Assembly (NCBI GenBank): GCA_937896205.1
Contig: CALBNA010000001.1
Span: 1 to 8,007 of the forward strand
DNA: 8,007 nucleotides
Reading direction: 5' to 3'
Source: an uncultured Campylobacter sp.
GTDB taxonomy: Bacteria > Campylobacterota > Campylobacteria > Campylobacterales > Campylobacteraceae
Part shown: positions 1 to 6,176 of the stretch, one piece after another
Numbering within the stretch: position 1 is the first letter of the stretch
Layout: each line of letters opens with the position of its first letter
Translations under genes and position numbers: made by a program
Notes under the pieces: model-generated
Told to the model about the DNA's origin: nothing
Database searches by the model: none
The model's input: the letters and a program-made list of their open reading frames with translations, nothing else

Positions 1-129
1 GCGCTACAGGGCTACAAAGAGGGTTCAAACAACGCCTTTGGTATGGGCAAAGTTATGCAACTACATGCCAAAAACCTAAGCGACGAGGATATGGCGGCAG
101 TTAGCGAGTATATCGATAGCTTGAAATAA
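1..129 (+). CDS. C-terminal fragment of a class I c-type cytochrome (c553-like), cut by the window edge
   Basis: Frame 1 is open from the first base to TAA at 127-129 and gives the last 42 residues of a protein. The fragment starts with a GYKEG stretch, then a Met-rich turn (GMGKVM, residues 14-19) likely to carry the axial haem Met ligand. It ends with the helix typical of small monohaem cytochromes c (NLSDEDMAAVSEYI, residues 26-39). The CXXCH haem site and signal peptide would lie upstream of the window. Such proteins are periplasmic electron carriers that feed terminal oxidases, and in Campylobacter cytochrome c553 donates to cbb3 oxidase. The nearby ccoI-ccoS pair and, as I recall it, the C. 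jejuni order Cj1153 (cytochrome c) - ccoS - ccoI - rho support this. Family assignment is fairly safe; the exact cytochrome is inferred. Confidence 0.72.
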   Translation, partial: ALQGYKEGSNNAFGMGKVMQLHAKNLSDEDMAAVSEYIDSLK

Positions 130-350
130 TACCTGCGATTTTAACATAAAAAATATCGGCGGTCGACGAGATGAACTACGAAGCGACCGCGTCAATCTTG
201 CACATAGACTTTACTCGTTCGCAATGCTTAAATCATACTTTGAGCGCGGCGATTTCGAGCAAAATTATTATATACGCCAGCGCCGACTAGCTAAAAACCG
301 GGCTGGCGGCTTCACTTAAAATCACGAGCTTGTAACTACAGGCGGCAAAA
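130..350. other. Gene-free interval, possible eroded coding remnant, with one inverted repeat
   Basis: This 221-base stretch separates the cytochrome stop from the stop of the convergent oxidoreductase gene. No ORF has a credible ribosome binding site. A 39-codon ATG frame at 171-290 and an open but start-less frame running to 319 exist on the plus strand. On the minus strand one frame reads like a hydrophobic protein (for example SALAYIIILLEIAALKV) but is broken by three stops. An inverted repeat CGCCAGC (275-281) / GCTGGCG (302-308) with a 20-base loop could form a hairpin between the convergent genes; no T-run follows it on either strand. Erosion of an old gene is possible but unproven. 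Confidence 0.4.
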
Positions 351-899
351 CTAAATTTGATACTCGTTAGGACTTAGCTCTCCTCGTAAAAACTTGCCAA
401 AGCGCGCGGCTGCGGCATCTACGGCATCGTCGCCAAACTCGCCGGGCTCAAATCCGCTGCTGATAAACGGCACGGCAAAGTCCATCCCGCAGTAGTTTGC
501 CGCGATCTTAAGCGGTGTTAAAATTTCATCCAAGCTAAAGCCGATCGCGCCCTGTTTAGAGTATTCGCCAAGCGGAGTGCTGACGCTTAGCGCAAGCTGC
601 AAGACCTTGCCTTTAAGCGCGCCGGAACCCACCAGCTCGTGCGAAAAGACGATATCGATATAGGCTTTTAACATAGGCGGCACGTTTAGCCAGTGCATCG
701 GGTACAAAAATACGATTCGCTCGGCAGCCGCTAGCGCGTCTTGCTCTGTGCGGGCGTCTATGCGCGCGATATCTAAGCCGTAAAGCCCCTCCAAATGGCG
801 CACTTCGACGTCCGCAGCAGCCTTTGCTACCTGTGACAAGGCTTTGTTTACGCGCGATGCGGCGAGATTTGGGTGCGATAAGATAACTAGCGTTTTCAT
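351..899 (-). CDS. Flavodoxin-fold NAD(P)H:quinone oxidoreductase (Flavodoxin_2 family)
   Basis: The 182-residue product is a soluble cytoplasmic flavoprotein of the MdaB/KefF/YwrO type, which transfers two electrons from NAD(P)H to quinones through FMN or FAD. The start MKTLVILSHP followed by S15-R16-x-N18 is the beta1/phosphate-binding loop. Residues 64-85 carry the family signature (YPMHW, then NVPPMLKAYID). GALKGK at 93-98 and STPLGEY at 107-113 match the region lining the isoalloxazine ring. Length is normal (about 175-195). The ATG at 897-899 is preceded by AAAGGA at suitable spacing, and a TATGAT -10 box lies at 927-932. It is a single-gene unit. It sits between the cytochrome c gene and ccoS, which I recall as adjacent in C. 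jejuni, so it may be a lineage-specific insertion. No kefC lies beside it, so a potassium-efflux accessory role is not supported. Confidence 0.86.
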   Translation of the reverse strand: MKTLVILSHPNLAASRVNKALSQVAKAAADVEVRHLEGLYGLDIARIDARTEQDALAAAERIVFLYPMHWLNVPPMLKAYIDIVFSHELVGSGALKGKVLQLALSVSTPLGEYSKQGAIGFSLDEILTPLKIAANYCGMDFAVPFISSGFEPGEFGDDAVDAAAARFGKFLRGELSPNEYQI

Positions 900-926
900 G
901 TTGTTTCCTTTGTTAAAATTTGCGGA

Positions 927-932
927 ATCATA
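927..932 (-). promoter_or_regulatory. Candidate -10 box for the quinone oxidoreductase gene
   Basis: On the minus strand TATGAT (5 of 6 to consensus) is preceded by a T-run (CTTTTTAACGA), the usual Campylobacter sigma70 arrangement with no strong -35. The predicted start near 920 leaves a leader of about 20 bases containing AAAGGA. Confidence 0.4.
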
Positions 933-1057
933 TCGTTAAAAAGCTAAAAGTGGATTAAAAGGGCTTGTGAGAGCGAACTTTTGCAAGCACGAAAACAAAA
1001 AATTAGAGTACTAAGCCACGCCCGCTCGGTGATTGCAGCGATTAAATTTAAACGGCT

Positions 1058-1094
1058 CCAGGCCGCCTAAACTCCAAGCAGGCGGCATACCTGG
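1058..1094. repeat. Inverted repeat able to form a GC-rich hairpin
   Basis: GCCGCCT (1062-1068) pairs perfectly with AGGCGGC (1080-1086) over an 11-base loop. CCAG (1058-1061) pairs with CTGG (1091-1094) after a 4-base bulge. No T-tract follows on either strand, so it is not a typical intrinsic terminator. Confidence 0.45.
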
Positions 1095-1478
1095 CTGGTG
1101 CGTCAAGCGGCAATCTTGATTTGATTGCGAGGCATCGCTAGACTGAGTAAATTTGGCCAACGAGAGGCTGAATTTGCCGACGACCCGTTTGCCGGCAAAG
1201 GACAACCGATTTTTACTCTGCCGGCTTATGCTTACGCGTTTTTGCTATTTTGCACGCTAAATTTAACATCCAAAACATCAAAATCCAATGCTCAAATTTT
1301 TGTCCGTCATTACGCCGTAGTTAGTCGAAATTTAACGACATTTAACCGCAACGGATTAAATTTACGGTCCAAATTCGAGTCCGAAATCCTCGCCGTCAAA
1401 TTTAAAACGCAAATCCCACCCACTCTCAAAATTAAATTTCGCGGCAAATTTTACGACTCAAAATAACCAAATTTTAGC

Positions 1479-1501
1479 GGCAAAGTCTCGAAAAATTTGC
1501 C
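1479..1501 (-). terminator. Weak candidate terminator hairpin downstream of ccoS
   Basis: Starting 13 bases beyond the ccoS stop, GGCAAA (1501-1496 on the minus strand) pairs with TTTGCC (1484-1479) across an 11-base loop. The following sequence (GCTAAAATTT) is AT-rich but has no clean T-run. Position supports it more than structure does. Confidence 0.3.
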
Positions 1502-1514
1502 ATAAATTTAAACC

Positions 1515-1727
1515 TCAATCCGGCGACTTATACCCCTTTTCTTTACGGCGCATCTCCAGCTCGTAGGCGTCGTTTAGCGCGTCTTCGTCATCAAATTTCG
1601 TCCCGTCCAAAAACTTTCGCTCGTCGTCAAACTGCCTGGTCTTAAGCCCCCACAGCAGCGCCGCCAGCCCGCACGCGCCAAGCAGCGTCGAGATGCCGAT
1701 CATCATCGCCACGACCGCCCCGCTCAT
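1515..1727 (-). CDS. ccoS: cbb3-type cytochrome oxidase assembly protein CcoS
   Basis: This 70-residue inner-membrane protein is needed for maturation of the haem-copper centre of cbb3 oxidase (FixS in rhizobia); its exact biochemical role is unknown. One transmembrane helix spans about residues 5-27. The family signature follows directly: LWGLKTRQFDDE (25-36), FLDG (39-42), then an acidic DDEDALNDA (46-54). The tail is charged and cytoplasmic. Length is typical. The ATG (1725-1727) overlaps the ccoI stop codon as ATGA, implying translational coupling. It has its own Shine-Dalgarno, AGGAG (minus strand, 1734-1738), inside the end of ccoI. The pairing with ccoI makes the call secure. The oxidase genes ccoNOPQ are not in the window. 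Confidence 0.93.
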   Translation of the reverse strand: MSGAVVAMMIGISTLLGACGLAALLWGLKTRQFDDERKFLDGTKFDDEDALNDAYELEMRRKEKGYKSPD

Positions 1728-4126
1728 CGCTCGCTCCTAGCACGCATCGCGTTTAGCACGACCGCAACCGAGCTTAACGACATCGAGAGAGCAGCCACGG
1801 CGGGCGCTACATAGCCGGCCATCGCTAGCGGTATCGTCACGGCGTTATAAACGAGCGAAAAGGCCAAATTTTGCCGCACGATACGGTAGGTTTTACGCGC
1901 GAGCGCTACGGCAGCCGCGAGCGAGGCGAGGTCGTCTCTCATCAGCACGACGTCGCTTTTTGCGATACTCACGGCCGCTCCGCTACCCATGCACACGGCC
2001 ACGCTTGATAGCGCGAGCGCGGCGGCGTCGTTGATCCCGTCGCCTACCATCAGCACGTTTCGCCCCTGCTGCGCCAGTTTTTCTACGTAGGCGGCCTTAT
2101 CCGTAGGCAGAGCGTTTGCGACCGTTTCGCCCACGCCTAGTTCCTCTGCCGCGCGCTTTGCGGCGTATTCGTTATCGCCCGTTAGCATAGCTACGCGCAT
2201 ACCCGCGTTTTTTAGCGCGTCCACGCACTCCTTGGCGCCCTCTTTTAGGCTCTCTTCTAGCTCAAATACCGCCGCGATCTCCCCGTCCACGGCAAAAAAA
2301 TAGCAAGTCCCGCGCACCGCTTCTCCGCTATAAATCCCCAGTTCGCGCATAAATTTCTCGCTCCCGCCGGCTAGCTTTTTGCCGTCAAATTTAGCCCTTA
2401 CCCCGCGCGCCGCGATGTTTTCAAAGCCGCTTAATTCTAAAAGTTTTAAATCCCTAAAATTTGCGCTCAGATACTCGCCCACGGCGCGGCTAACGGGATG
2501 ATCCGAGCCGCTAACTAGCGAAAAAAGCGCGCTTGCGTCAAATTTGCCCACGCGCGTAAATTTACTCACTTTAAGCCGCCCCGACGTGAGCGTGCCGGTC
2601 TTGTCAAACACGGCCGTATCGCACTTGGCTAGGCTTTCGATGATGCGCGCTTCTTTAAAAAGTATCCCGCGCCTAAAGCCCGCCCCAAGCGCGACGAGCG
2701 TGCTAACGGGCGTAGCAAGTCCTAGTGCGCAGGGGCACGAGATCACCACGACCGAGATCGCAACGATGAGCGCGGCGGAGAGCTCGCCCGTGCGCCAGAA
2801 CCAAAACGCAAACGTCGCTAGAGCTAGAGCCGTGATAGCGGCCGAAAACCTCGCCGCGATAGCGTCTGCAAGTGCCTGGATTTTAGGCTTTTTGGCTGCG
2901 GCGGTTTCGAGCAAATTTATGATACGCGCTAGCACCGACTCGCTAAAGACGGCGCCGACCTCGTAAACAAGCGTGCCGTCCACGCACACCGAGCCGCTTT
3001 TTATCTCGTTTTCGCCCTCTTTCGCGCTAAGATATACAGGCGCGCTCTCGCCGCTAAGGCTCGAGAGATCAAAGCTCGCCGCGCCGCTGATAACGATGCC
3101 GTCAAGTAGCACGCGCTCGCCGACCCTCACGACCACGAGTTCGCCCACACGCACCTCCTGCGCGCTTTTTAGGATTATTTCGTCGCCGTTTTTGACGCTA
3201 ACGGAGTTTAAATTTAACGAGTTTAGATTATCGAGCGTGTCGGCGGCCTTTTTCTTGCTCAAGATTTCCAGATATTTGCCGATAAATACGAAAGTGATTA
3301 TCATCGCGACCGAGTCGAAATATACCTCGCCGCGCCTAGAAAACATCGCGTAGATCGAGAAAATATAAGCCGCGAGCGTACCCGTGACGATGAGGCTATC
3401 CATGTTTTGCGTTTTGTTTTTTAGCGCCGCCCAAGCGCCCCTAAAAAACCCGCTTCCCGTGTAAAAAAGCACCGGCGTAGCCAGGATAAATTCGGCGAAA
3501 TTTATGATAGAGCGCACGTCGGCGCGCATGCCCGTGAAGTAGCCGCCGTACTGCGCGACGGCAAGCCACATGATGTTCATCGTGCAAAATACCCCCACAA
3601 GCAGCCGCGCGTAAAATTCGCGCCTCTGCCCCGAAAGTCTGTGCTCCTGAGCCTGCGCGTCGTATGGGTAGGGCTCATAGCCGATAGAGCGGATGAGAGC
3701 GAAAATTTGGGCCAAATTTATCTCGTTTTCGTCCCAGGCGATGAGGGCTTTATTATTAACCGAGTTTATATCTACCTCTAAAATTCCCTTCTGCGCAAAT
3801 AAAACCTTCTCGTTTAGCCAGACGCAAGCCGAGCAGTGGATGCCCTCGATGATGAGCGAGATTTTGTTAAACCCGTTCTCGTTTTTGACGTAGTTTTGAT
3901 AAATAGCCGCGAGGTCCTCTTGCGACTTTTGCGCCGCGTTTTTCGCGCTTAGGGCGGGATTTAGCGTGGTTTTACCGAGCCTTTCGTAAAACTCGCCCAG
4001 CCCGCTTGCGTTAAGTATCTCGTAAACTCCCGCGCACCCCTCACAGCAAAACAGCTCTCCGCCGCGCTCTATCAGCGCCTCACGCTCAAATTCGCCCCTG
4101 CAATGCGCGCACTTAAATTTGCCCAT
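1724..4126 (-). CDS. ccoI: Copper-translocating P1B-type ATPase CcoI (FixI), cbb3 oxidase biogenesis
   Basis: The 800-residue inner-membrane ATPase exports Cu(I) to supply the CuB centre of cbb3 oxidase. The N-terminus carries a cysteine-rich metal-binding segment (C6-x2-C9, then C27-C28-x2-C31) typical of CcoI. An HMA domain with C98-S-A-C101 follows. Four transmembrane helices lie at about 173-290. The actuator domain has LSGE at 357-360 (Ser where TGE is usual). The intramembrane copper site is C464-P-C466. The phosphorylation motif is D508-KTGT. The nucleotide domain has H543-P544, then T649-GD and G695-DGIND. C-terminal helices carry Y760-N761 and M782-x-x-S785-S786. The Cys-rich start and the ccoS overlap favour CcoI over detoxifying CopA. 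The ATG at 4124-4126 has only a weak A-rich ribosome binding site, but the conserved start fits. Confidence 0.94.
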   Translation of the reverse strand: MGKFKCAHCRGEFEREALIERGGELFCCEGCAGVYEILNASGLGEFYERLGKTTLNPALSAKNAAQKSQEDLAAIYQNYVKNENGFNKISLIIEGIHCSACVWLNEKVLFAQKGILEVDINSVNNKALIAWDENEINLAQIFALIRSIGYEPYPYDAQAQEHRLSGQRREFYARLLVGVFCTMNIMWLAVAQYGGYFTGMRADVRSIINFAEFILATPVLFYTGSGFFRGAWAALKNKTQNMDSLIVTGTLAAYIFSIYAMFSRRGEVYFDSVAMIITFVFIGKYLEILSKKKAADTLDNLNSLNLNSVSVKNGDEIILKSAQEVRVGELVVVRVGERVLLDGIVISGAASFDLSSLSGESAPVYLSAKEGENEIKSGSVCVDGTLVYEVGAVFSESVLARIINLLETAAAKKPKIQALADAIAARFSAAITALALATFAFWFWRTGELSAALIVAISVVVISCPCALGLATPVSTLVALGAGFRRGILFKEARIIESLAKCDTAVFDKTGTLTSGRLKVSKFTRVGKFDASALFSLVSGSDHPVSRAVGEYLSANFRDLKLLELSGFENIAARGVRAKFDGKKLAGGSEKFMRELGIYSGEAVRGTCYFFAVDGEIAAVFELEESLKEGAKECVDALKNAGMRVAMLTGDNEYAAKRAAEELGVGETVANALPTDKAAYVEKLAQQGRNVLMVGDGINDAAALALSSVAVCMGSGAAVSIAKSDVVLMRDDLASLAAAVALARKTYRIVRQNLAFSLVYNAVTIPLAMAGYVAPAVAALSMSLSSVAVVLNAMRARSER

Positions 4127-4159
4127 AAATTACTTTTTTCTTTCGTTTTAAGATTTTAG

Positions 4160-4165
4160 ATTATA
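4160..4165 (-). promoter_or_regulatory. Candidate promoter (-10 box) for ccoI-ccoS
   Basis: A perfect TATAAT occurs on the minus strand 34-39 bases upstream of the ccoI ATG; no good -35 is visible, as is common in Campylobacter. The predicted start near 4153 gives a leader of about 27 bases. A 6-bp inverted repeat, GCAAGC (4196-4201) / GCTTGC (4217-4222), lies just upstream and could be an operator, though nothing identifies a regulator. Confidence 0.5.
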
Positions 4166-4283
4166 CGTAAAATTTCTAAAGCCTCGCTTGATTTTGCAAG
4201 CTTTGGCGCAGATTTTGCTTGCGTCCGAATTTGACGGCAAATTTGACAGATTTAGCCAAAACCCGCATCTTGAAAACACCGGC

Positions 4284-4318
4284 AAATTTACGAGCAAATT
4301 TTTAATGCTCGTAAATTT
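4284..4318. terminator. Perfect 13-bp inverted repeat, possible terminator of the 150-residue gene
   Basis: AAATTTACGAGCA (4284-4296) and TGCTCGTAAATTT (4306-4318) are exact complements across a 9-base A/T loop. It lies 76 bases beyond the stop of the minus-strand gene ending at 4394 and upstream of the ccoI promoter. The stem has only four G/C pairs, and the T-tracts fall inside the stem rather than after it, so termination efficiency is uncertain. A protein-binding dyad is an alternative. Confidence 0.4.
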
Positions 4319-4393
4319 TGGCCTCAAATTTTACCCATAACCGCTCTTTGGAAACTTGTAGTAATATAAATGGCGTCTTGAGCGCTAAATTTA

Positions 4394-4846
4394 CTACTTT
4401 TGCTCTCTTTTTAGCAAGCAAGCTATTGTGATTATAAAAAGTATTTGGGCTAAAAATATGCCAACCCCTTGAGCAATAACAAAGTCCCCTCGCCGTGCCC
4501 CGACCGCAAACGGGAGTATCGCACCCAAAATAAGCGCCAAAATAATCGTCGCAGCGGCAGGCAAAAACAAATCTATGAAAAATTTTACAATTTCGTCAAA
4601 GCAACTTAGCCGCTTATAAAGCACCGCGCACACGCCGCTAAAAAATATCCAAAAACCGACCAAATAAGCGATATTTAGCTCAAGCCAATCAAGCGGATCG
4701 CCTAAATCGCCGAGAGGATCAGCATCTCCCGCAGGGTTATATTCGCTAAAAAACACAAGCTCTACCGCGCTAGTCGTAAGCCCGTAGATACTCATAAAAC
4801 AAAAACTCATCGAAAATGCACAAGTCAAAATTTTTAAAAATGCCAT
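4394..4846 (-). CDS. Unrecognised integral membrane protein, about four transmembrane helices
   Basis: I do not recognise this 150-residue protein. Hydrophobicity suggests helices at about 4-22 (possibly a signal anchor), 57-77, 92-115 and 122-145. An acidic, Gly/Pro-rich loop lies at 36-56 (NPAGDADPLGDLGDPLDWLE). The tail KREQK is positively charged. It contains four cysteines (9, 16, 73, 82) but no CXXC or histidine cluster suggesting metal binding. The ATG (4844-4846) has a GTGAG element six bases upstream, a modest ribosome binding site. The gene lies 110 bases downstream of the CDF transporter on the same strand with its own -10 box, so cotranscription is possible but not required. Length, clean membrane pattern and ATG start support a real gene; function is open. 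Confidence 0.7.
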   Translation of the reverse strand: MAFLKILTCAFSMSFCFMSIYGLTTSAVELVFFSEYNPAGDADPLGDLGDPLDWLELNIAYLVGFWIFFSGVCAVLYKRLSCFDEIVKFFIDLFLPAAATIILALILGAILPFAVGARRGDFVIAQGVGIFLAQILFIITIACLLKREQK

Positions 4847-4906
4847 TTTTTCTCACGATTAGATTAAAATTTTTACGCTCTAGTTTTATATTTTTAAAGC
4901 CGCACG

Positions 4907-4912
4907 ATTATA
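4907..4912 (-). promoter_or_regulatory. Candidate -10 box for the 150-residue membrane protein gene
   Basis: A perfect TATAAT on the minus strand predicts a start near 4900 and a leader of about 53 bases. A second, closer candidate, TATAAA, lies at 4885-4890. Neither has a convincing -35. Confidence 0.4.
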
Positions 4913-4956
4913 ACATATTAAAGTGCCCTAACCGCTACCAAATTTATCCCCAAATC

Positions 4957-6066
4957 TCACGCAAACTCCCTATCTATCACGATGAAAATTTTATATCCCG
5001 GAAAGCTTAGCGAGATCTCGCGCTCTATCTGTGCGCGTAGCCGGCTTAGATTTTTCTCGGTAAAATCGACCACCACGTCAAACCTCACGCTCTTTTTCTT
5101 CGCATCTATAAAAAACGCGTGAAATCCGCGCACGCTGCTAAAGCGCGAGAGTAAACTCGCCACGCAGGCGCGGCTCTGCTCCTGCCCCAAATTTACGCTA
5201 TAAACGCCAAAAACCAGATAGATCCTGTAGATTTTATAAATCTCGATCTGAAGCTCGTTTAGCCTCTGCGAAACCTCGCTAAGGGGCAAATGCTCGTCTA
5301 TCTCGACGTTTACCGAGCCGACGTATCGCTGCGCGCCGTAGTTGTGCAGGATCAGGTCGTATGCGCCGCGCACGATCTCGCAGCGATTTACGGCGGCGTA
5401 AATTCCGTCGCTGATCTCCTTTTCCACGCGCTGACCGATGATTTTATCGAAGGTTTCTTTTATCAAAAGTACGCCGTTTACGATAATAAAAAGCGAAGCC
5501 AAAGCGCCCGCGTAGCCGTCTATCTGGATATCGGCAAAATACGATAGCGCAGCCGAAGCAAGGATCACGCACGAGATGATCGCATCGCCCAAAGCTTCCT
5601 GCCCGACGGCTCTAAGCGAGATAGATTTGGTCTGTTTGCCGATCTTTTTGTAGTAAAAGCCGAGCGCAAATTTGACGAATATCGCGCAAAACAAAAACGC
5701 CAAAAACGGCATCGTAAAACTAGTAGGCTCTGGCGCAAAGATGTTTTCGACCGAAGTTTTTAAGAACTGAAATCCAAGCATCAGCACGATAACCGAAACG
5801 ATGAGACCGCCGATATACTCGGTCCTGCCGTAGCCGTAGGGGTGGTCTTCGTCGGGCATTTTGCTAGCTAGTTTTGAGCCAAATATCGTGATAATACTTG
5901 AGCCCGCATCGCTAAGATTATTTACGGCGTCTGATATCAGCGCGACCGAGTTTGAAACCATGGCGATAAAAATTTTCGCCGCAGCTAAGAAAAAATTTGT
6001 AATTATACCGATAAGCGCGGTTTTTATGATCGTTTTTTCGCGCTTGCCGTCTTTAAAATCCATCAT
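4957..6066 (-). CDS. Cation diffusion facilitator (CDF) family transporter, two cytoplasmic domains
   Basis: The protein exports divalent metal across the inner membrane, normally as a proton-coupled dimer. I place the start at the ATG 6064-6066 (369 residues). It has AAAGGA (6075-6080) eight bases upstream and a promoter -10 at 6095-6100. The longer frame to 6147 begins with TTG and would start upstream of that promoter. Six helices lie at about 14-203. TM2 has N49-x3-D53 (NNLSD, with D46 before it), the NxxxD pattern of Mn-type CDFs. The usual HPxGHGR loop reads HPYGYGR (75-81). TM5 has E157-x3-D161 where Asp-x3-Asp is common. Two ferredoxin-like dimerisation domains follow, about 214-291 and 309-369, the second with GFHAFF and RFDVVVDF. 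Mn or Fe is more likely than Zn or Cu, but this is inference. Confidence 0.9.
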   Translation of the reverse strand: MMDFKDGKREKTIIKTALIGIITNFFLAAAKIFIAMVSNSVALISDAVNNLSDAGSSIITIFGSKLASKMPDEDHPYGYGRTEYIGGLIVSVIVLMLGFQFLKTSVENIFAPEPTSFTMPFLAFLFCAIFVKFALGFYYKKIGKQTKSISLRAVGQEALGDAIISCVILASAALSYFADIQIDGYAGALASLFIIVNGVLLIKETFDKIIGQRVEKEISDGIYAAVNRCEIVRGAYDLILHNYGAQRYVGSVNVEIDEHLPLSEVSQRLNELQIEIYKIYRIYLVFGVYSVNLGQEQSRACVASLLSRFSSVRGFHAFFIDAKKKSVRFDVVVDFTEKNLSRLRAQIEREISLSFPGYKIFIVIDREFA

Positions 6067-6074
6067 TTTGAGAT

Positions 6075-6080
6075 TCCTTT
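6075..6080 (-). promoter_or_regulatory. Ribosome binding site deciding the CDF start
   Basis: AAAGGA on the minus strand lies eight bases before the ATG at 6066. It selects this start over the in-frame ATG at 6084 and the TTG at 6147, neither of which has such a site. Confidence 0.65.
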
Positions 6081-6094
6081 TCATTTTTGGCGAG

Positions 6095-6123
6095 ATTATA
6101 TCACTTCTTGACATCAAAGCCAA
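6095..6123 (-). promoter_or_regulatory. Extended -10 promoter of the CDF transporter gene
   Basis: On the minus strand TTGGCT (6118-6123) is followed after 17 bases by TATAAT (6095-6100), itself preceded by TG-A, the extended -10 motif. Predicted initiation near 6088 leaves about 21 bases before the ATG at 6066. The element overlaps the divergent rho promoter by 16 bases. Confidence 0.6.
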
Positions 6124-6136
6124 AATTTTATAAAAT
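6108..6136 (+). promoter_or_regulatory. Near-consensus sigma70 promoter for rho
   Basis: TTGACA (6108-6113, 6 of 6) and TAAAAT (6131-6136, 5 of 6) are separated by the ideal 17 bases. Predicted initiation is near 6143, giving a leader of about 65 bases. A consensus -35 is uncommon in Campylobacter, where this element is usually degenerate. Confidence 0.6.
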
Positions 6137-6141
6137 GCGAC

Positions 6142-6161
6142 TTTCAAAACTTCTTTTGAAA
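6142..6161 (+). repeat. Perfect inverted repeat at the predicted 5' end of the rho mRNA
   Basis: TTTCAAAA (6142-6149) and TTTTGAAA (6154-6161) are exact complements around CTTC. The dyad begins at the predicted transcription start, so it could be an operator or a hairpin at the very 5' end of the rho transcript. Confidence 0.5.
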
Positions 6162-6176
6162 CTTAAATTTATCTAC

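Larger units (their letters stand above)
900..1514. other. Long gene-free region with a structured GC-richer block
   Basis: The 615 bases between the oxidoreductase promoter and the ccoS stop contain no convincing gene. The two longest frames (1011-1205 minus, 1125-1466 plus) both begin with TTG, lack a ribosome binding site and have low-complexity composition. Two parts are distinguishable. Bases 1015-1205 are GC-richer and hold several inverted repeats: 1058-1068 with 1080-1094, GCAATC 1110-1115 / GATTGC 1123-1128, and the palindrome TTTGCCGGCAAA at 1188-1199. Bases 1240-1514 are AT-rich with many AAATTT words. A small RNA, a dispersed repeat or gene debris could account for the first part; none is recognised. 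Confidence 0.5.

Noticed and set aside
171..290. 39-codon plus-strand ATG frame after the cytochrome gene
   Set aside because: No Shine-Dalgarno before the ATG and no recognisable pattern; other frames over the same bases look equally coding-like.
1011..1205. 64-codon minus-strand open frame
   Set aside because: TTG start, no ribosome binding site, and it coincides with inverted repeats better explained as structured non-coding DNA.
1125..1466. 113-codon plus-strand open frame
   Set aside because: TTG start without a Shine-Dalgarno; composition is dominated by Lys, Phe, Asn and Ser from AAATTT-rich DNA; no domain or membrane pattern.
2544..3353. Plus-strand frames inside ccoI
   Set aside because: Antisense shadows of a fully supported P-type ATPase; Ser/Thr/Arg-rich with no motif.
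4816..5010. Plus-strand 64-codon frame across the CDF / membrane-protein gap
   Set aside because: It overlaps the ends of two minus-strand genes and a promoter, and has no supporting signal.
5290..6133. Plus-strand frames inside the CDF gene
   Set aside because: Antisense shadows of a recognised transporter; no ribosome binding site or domain.
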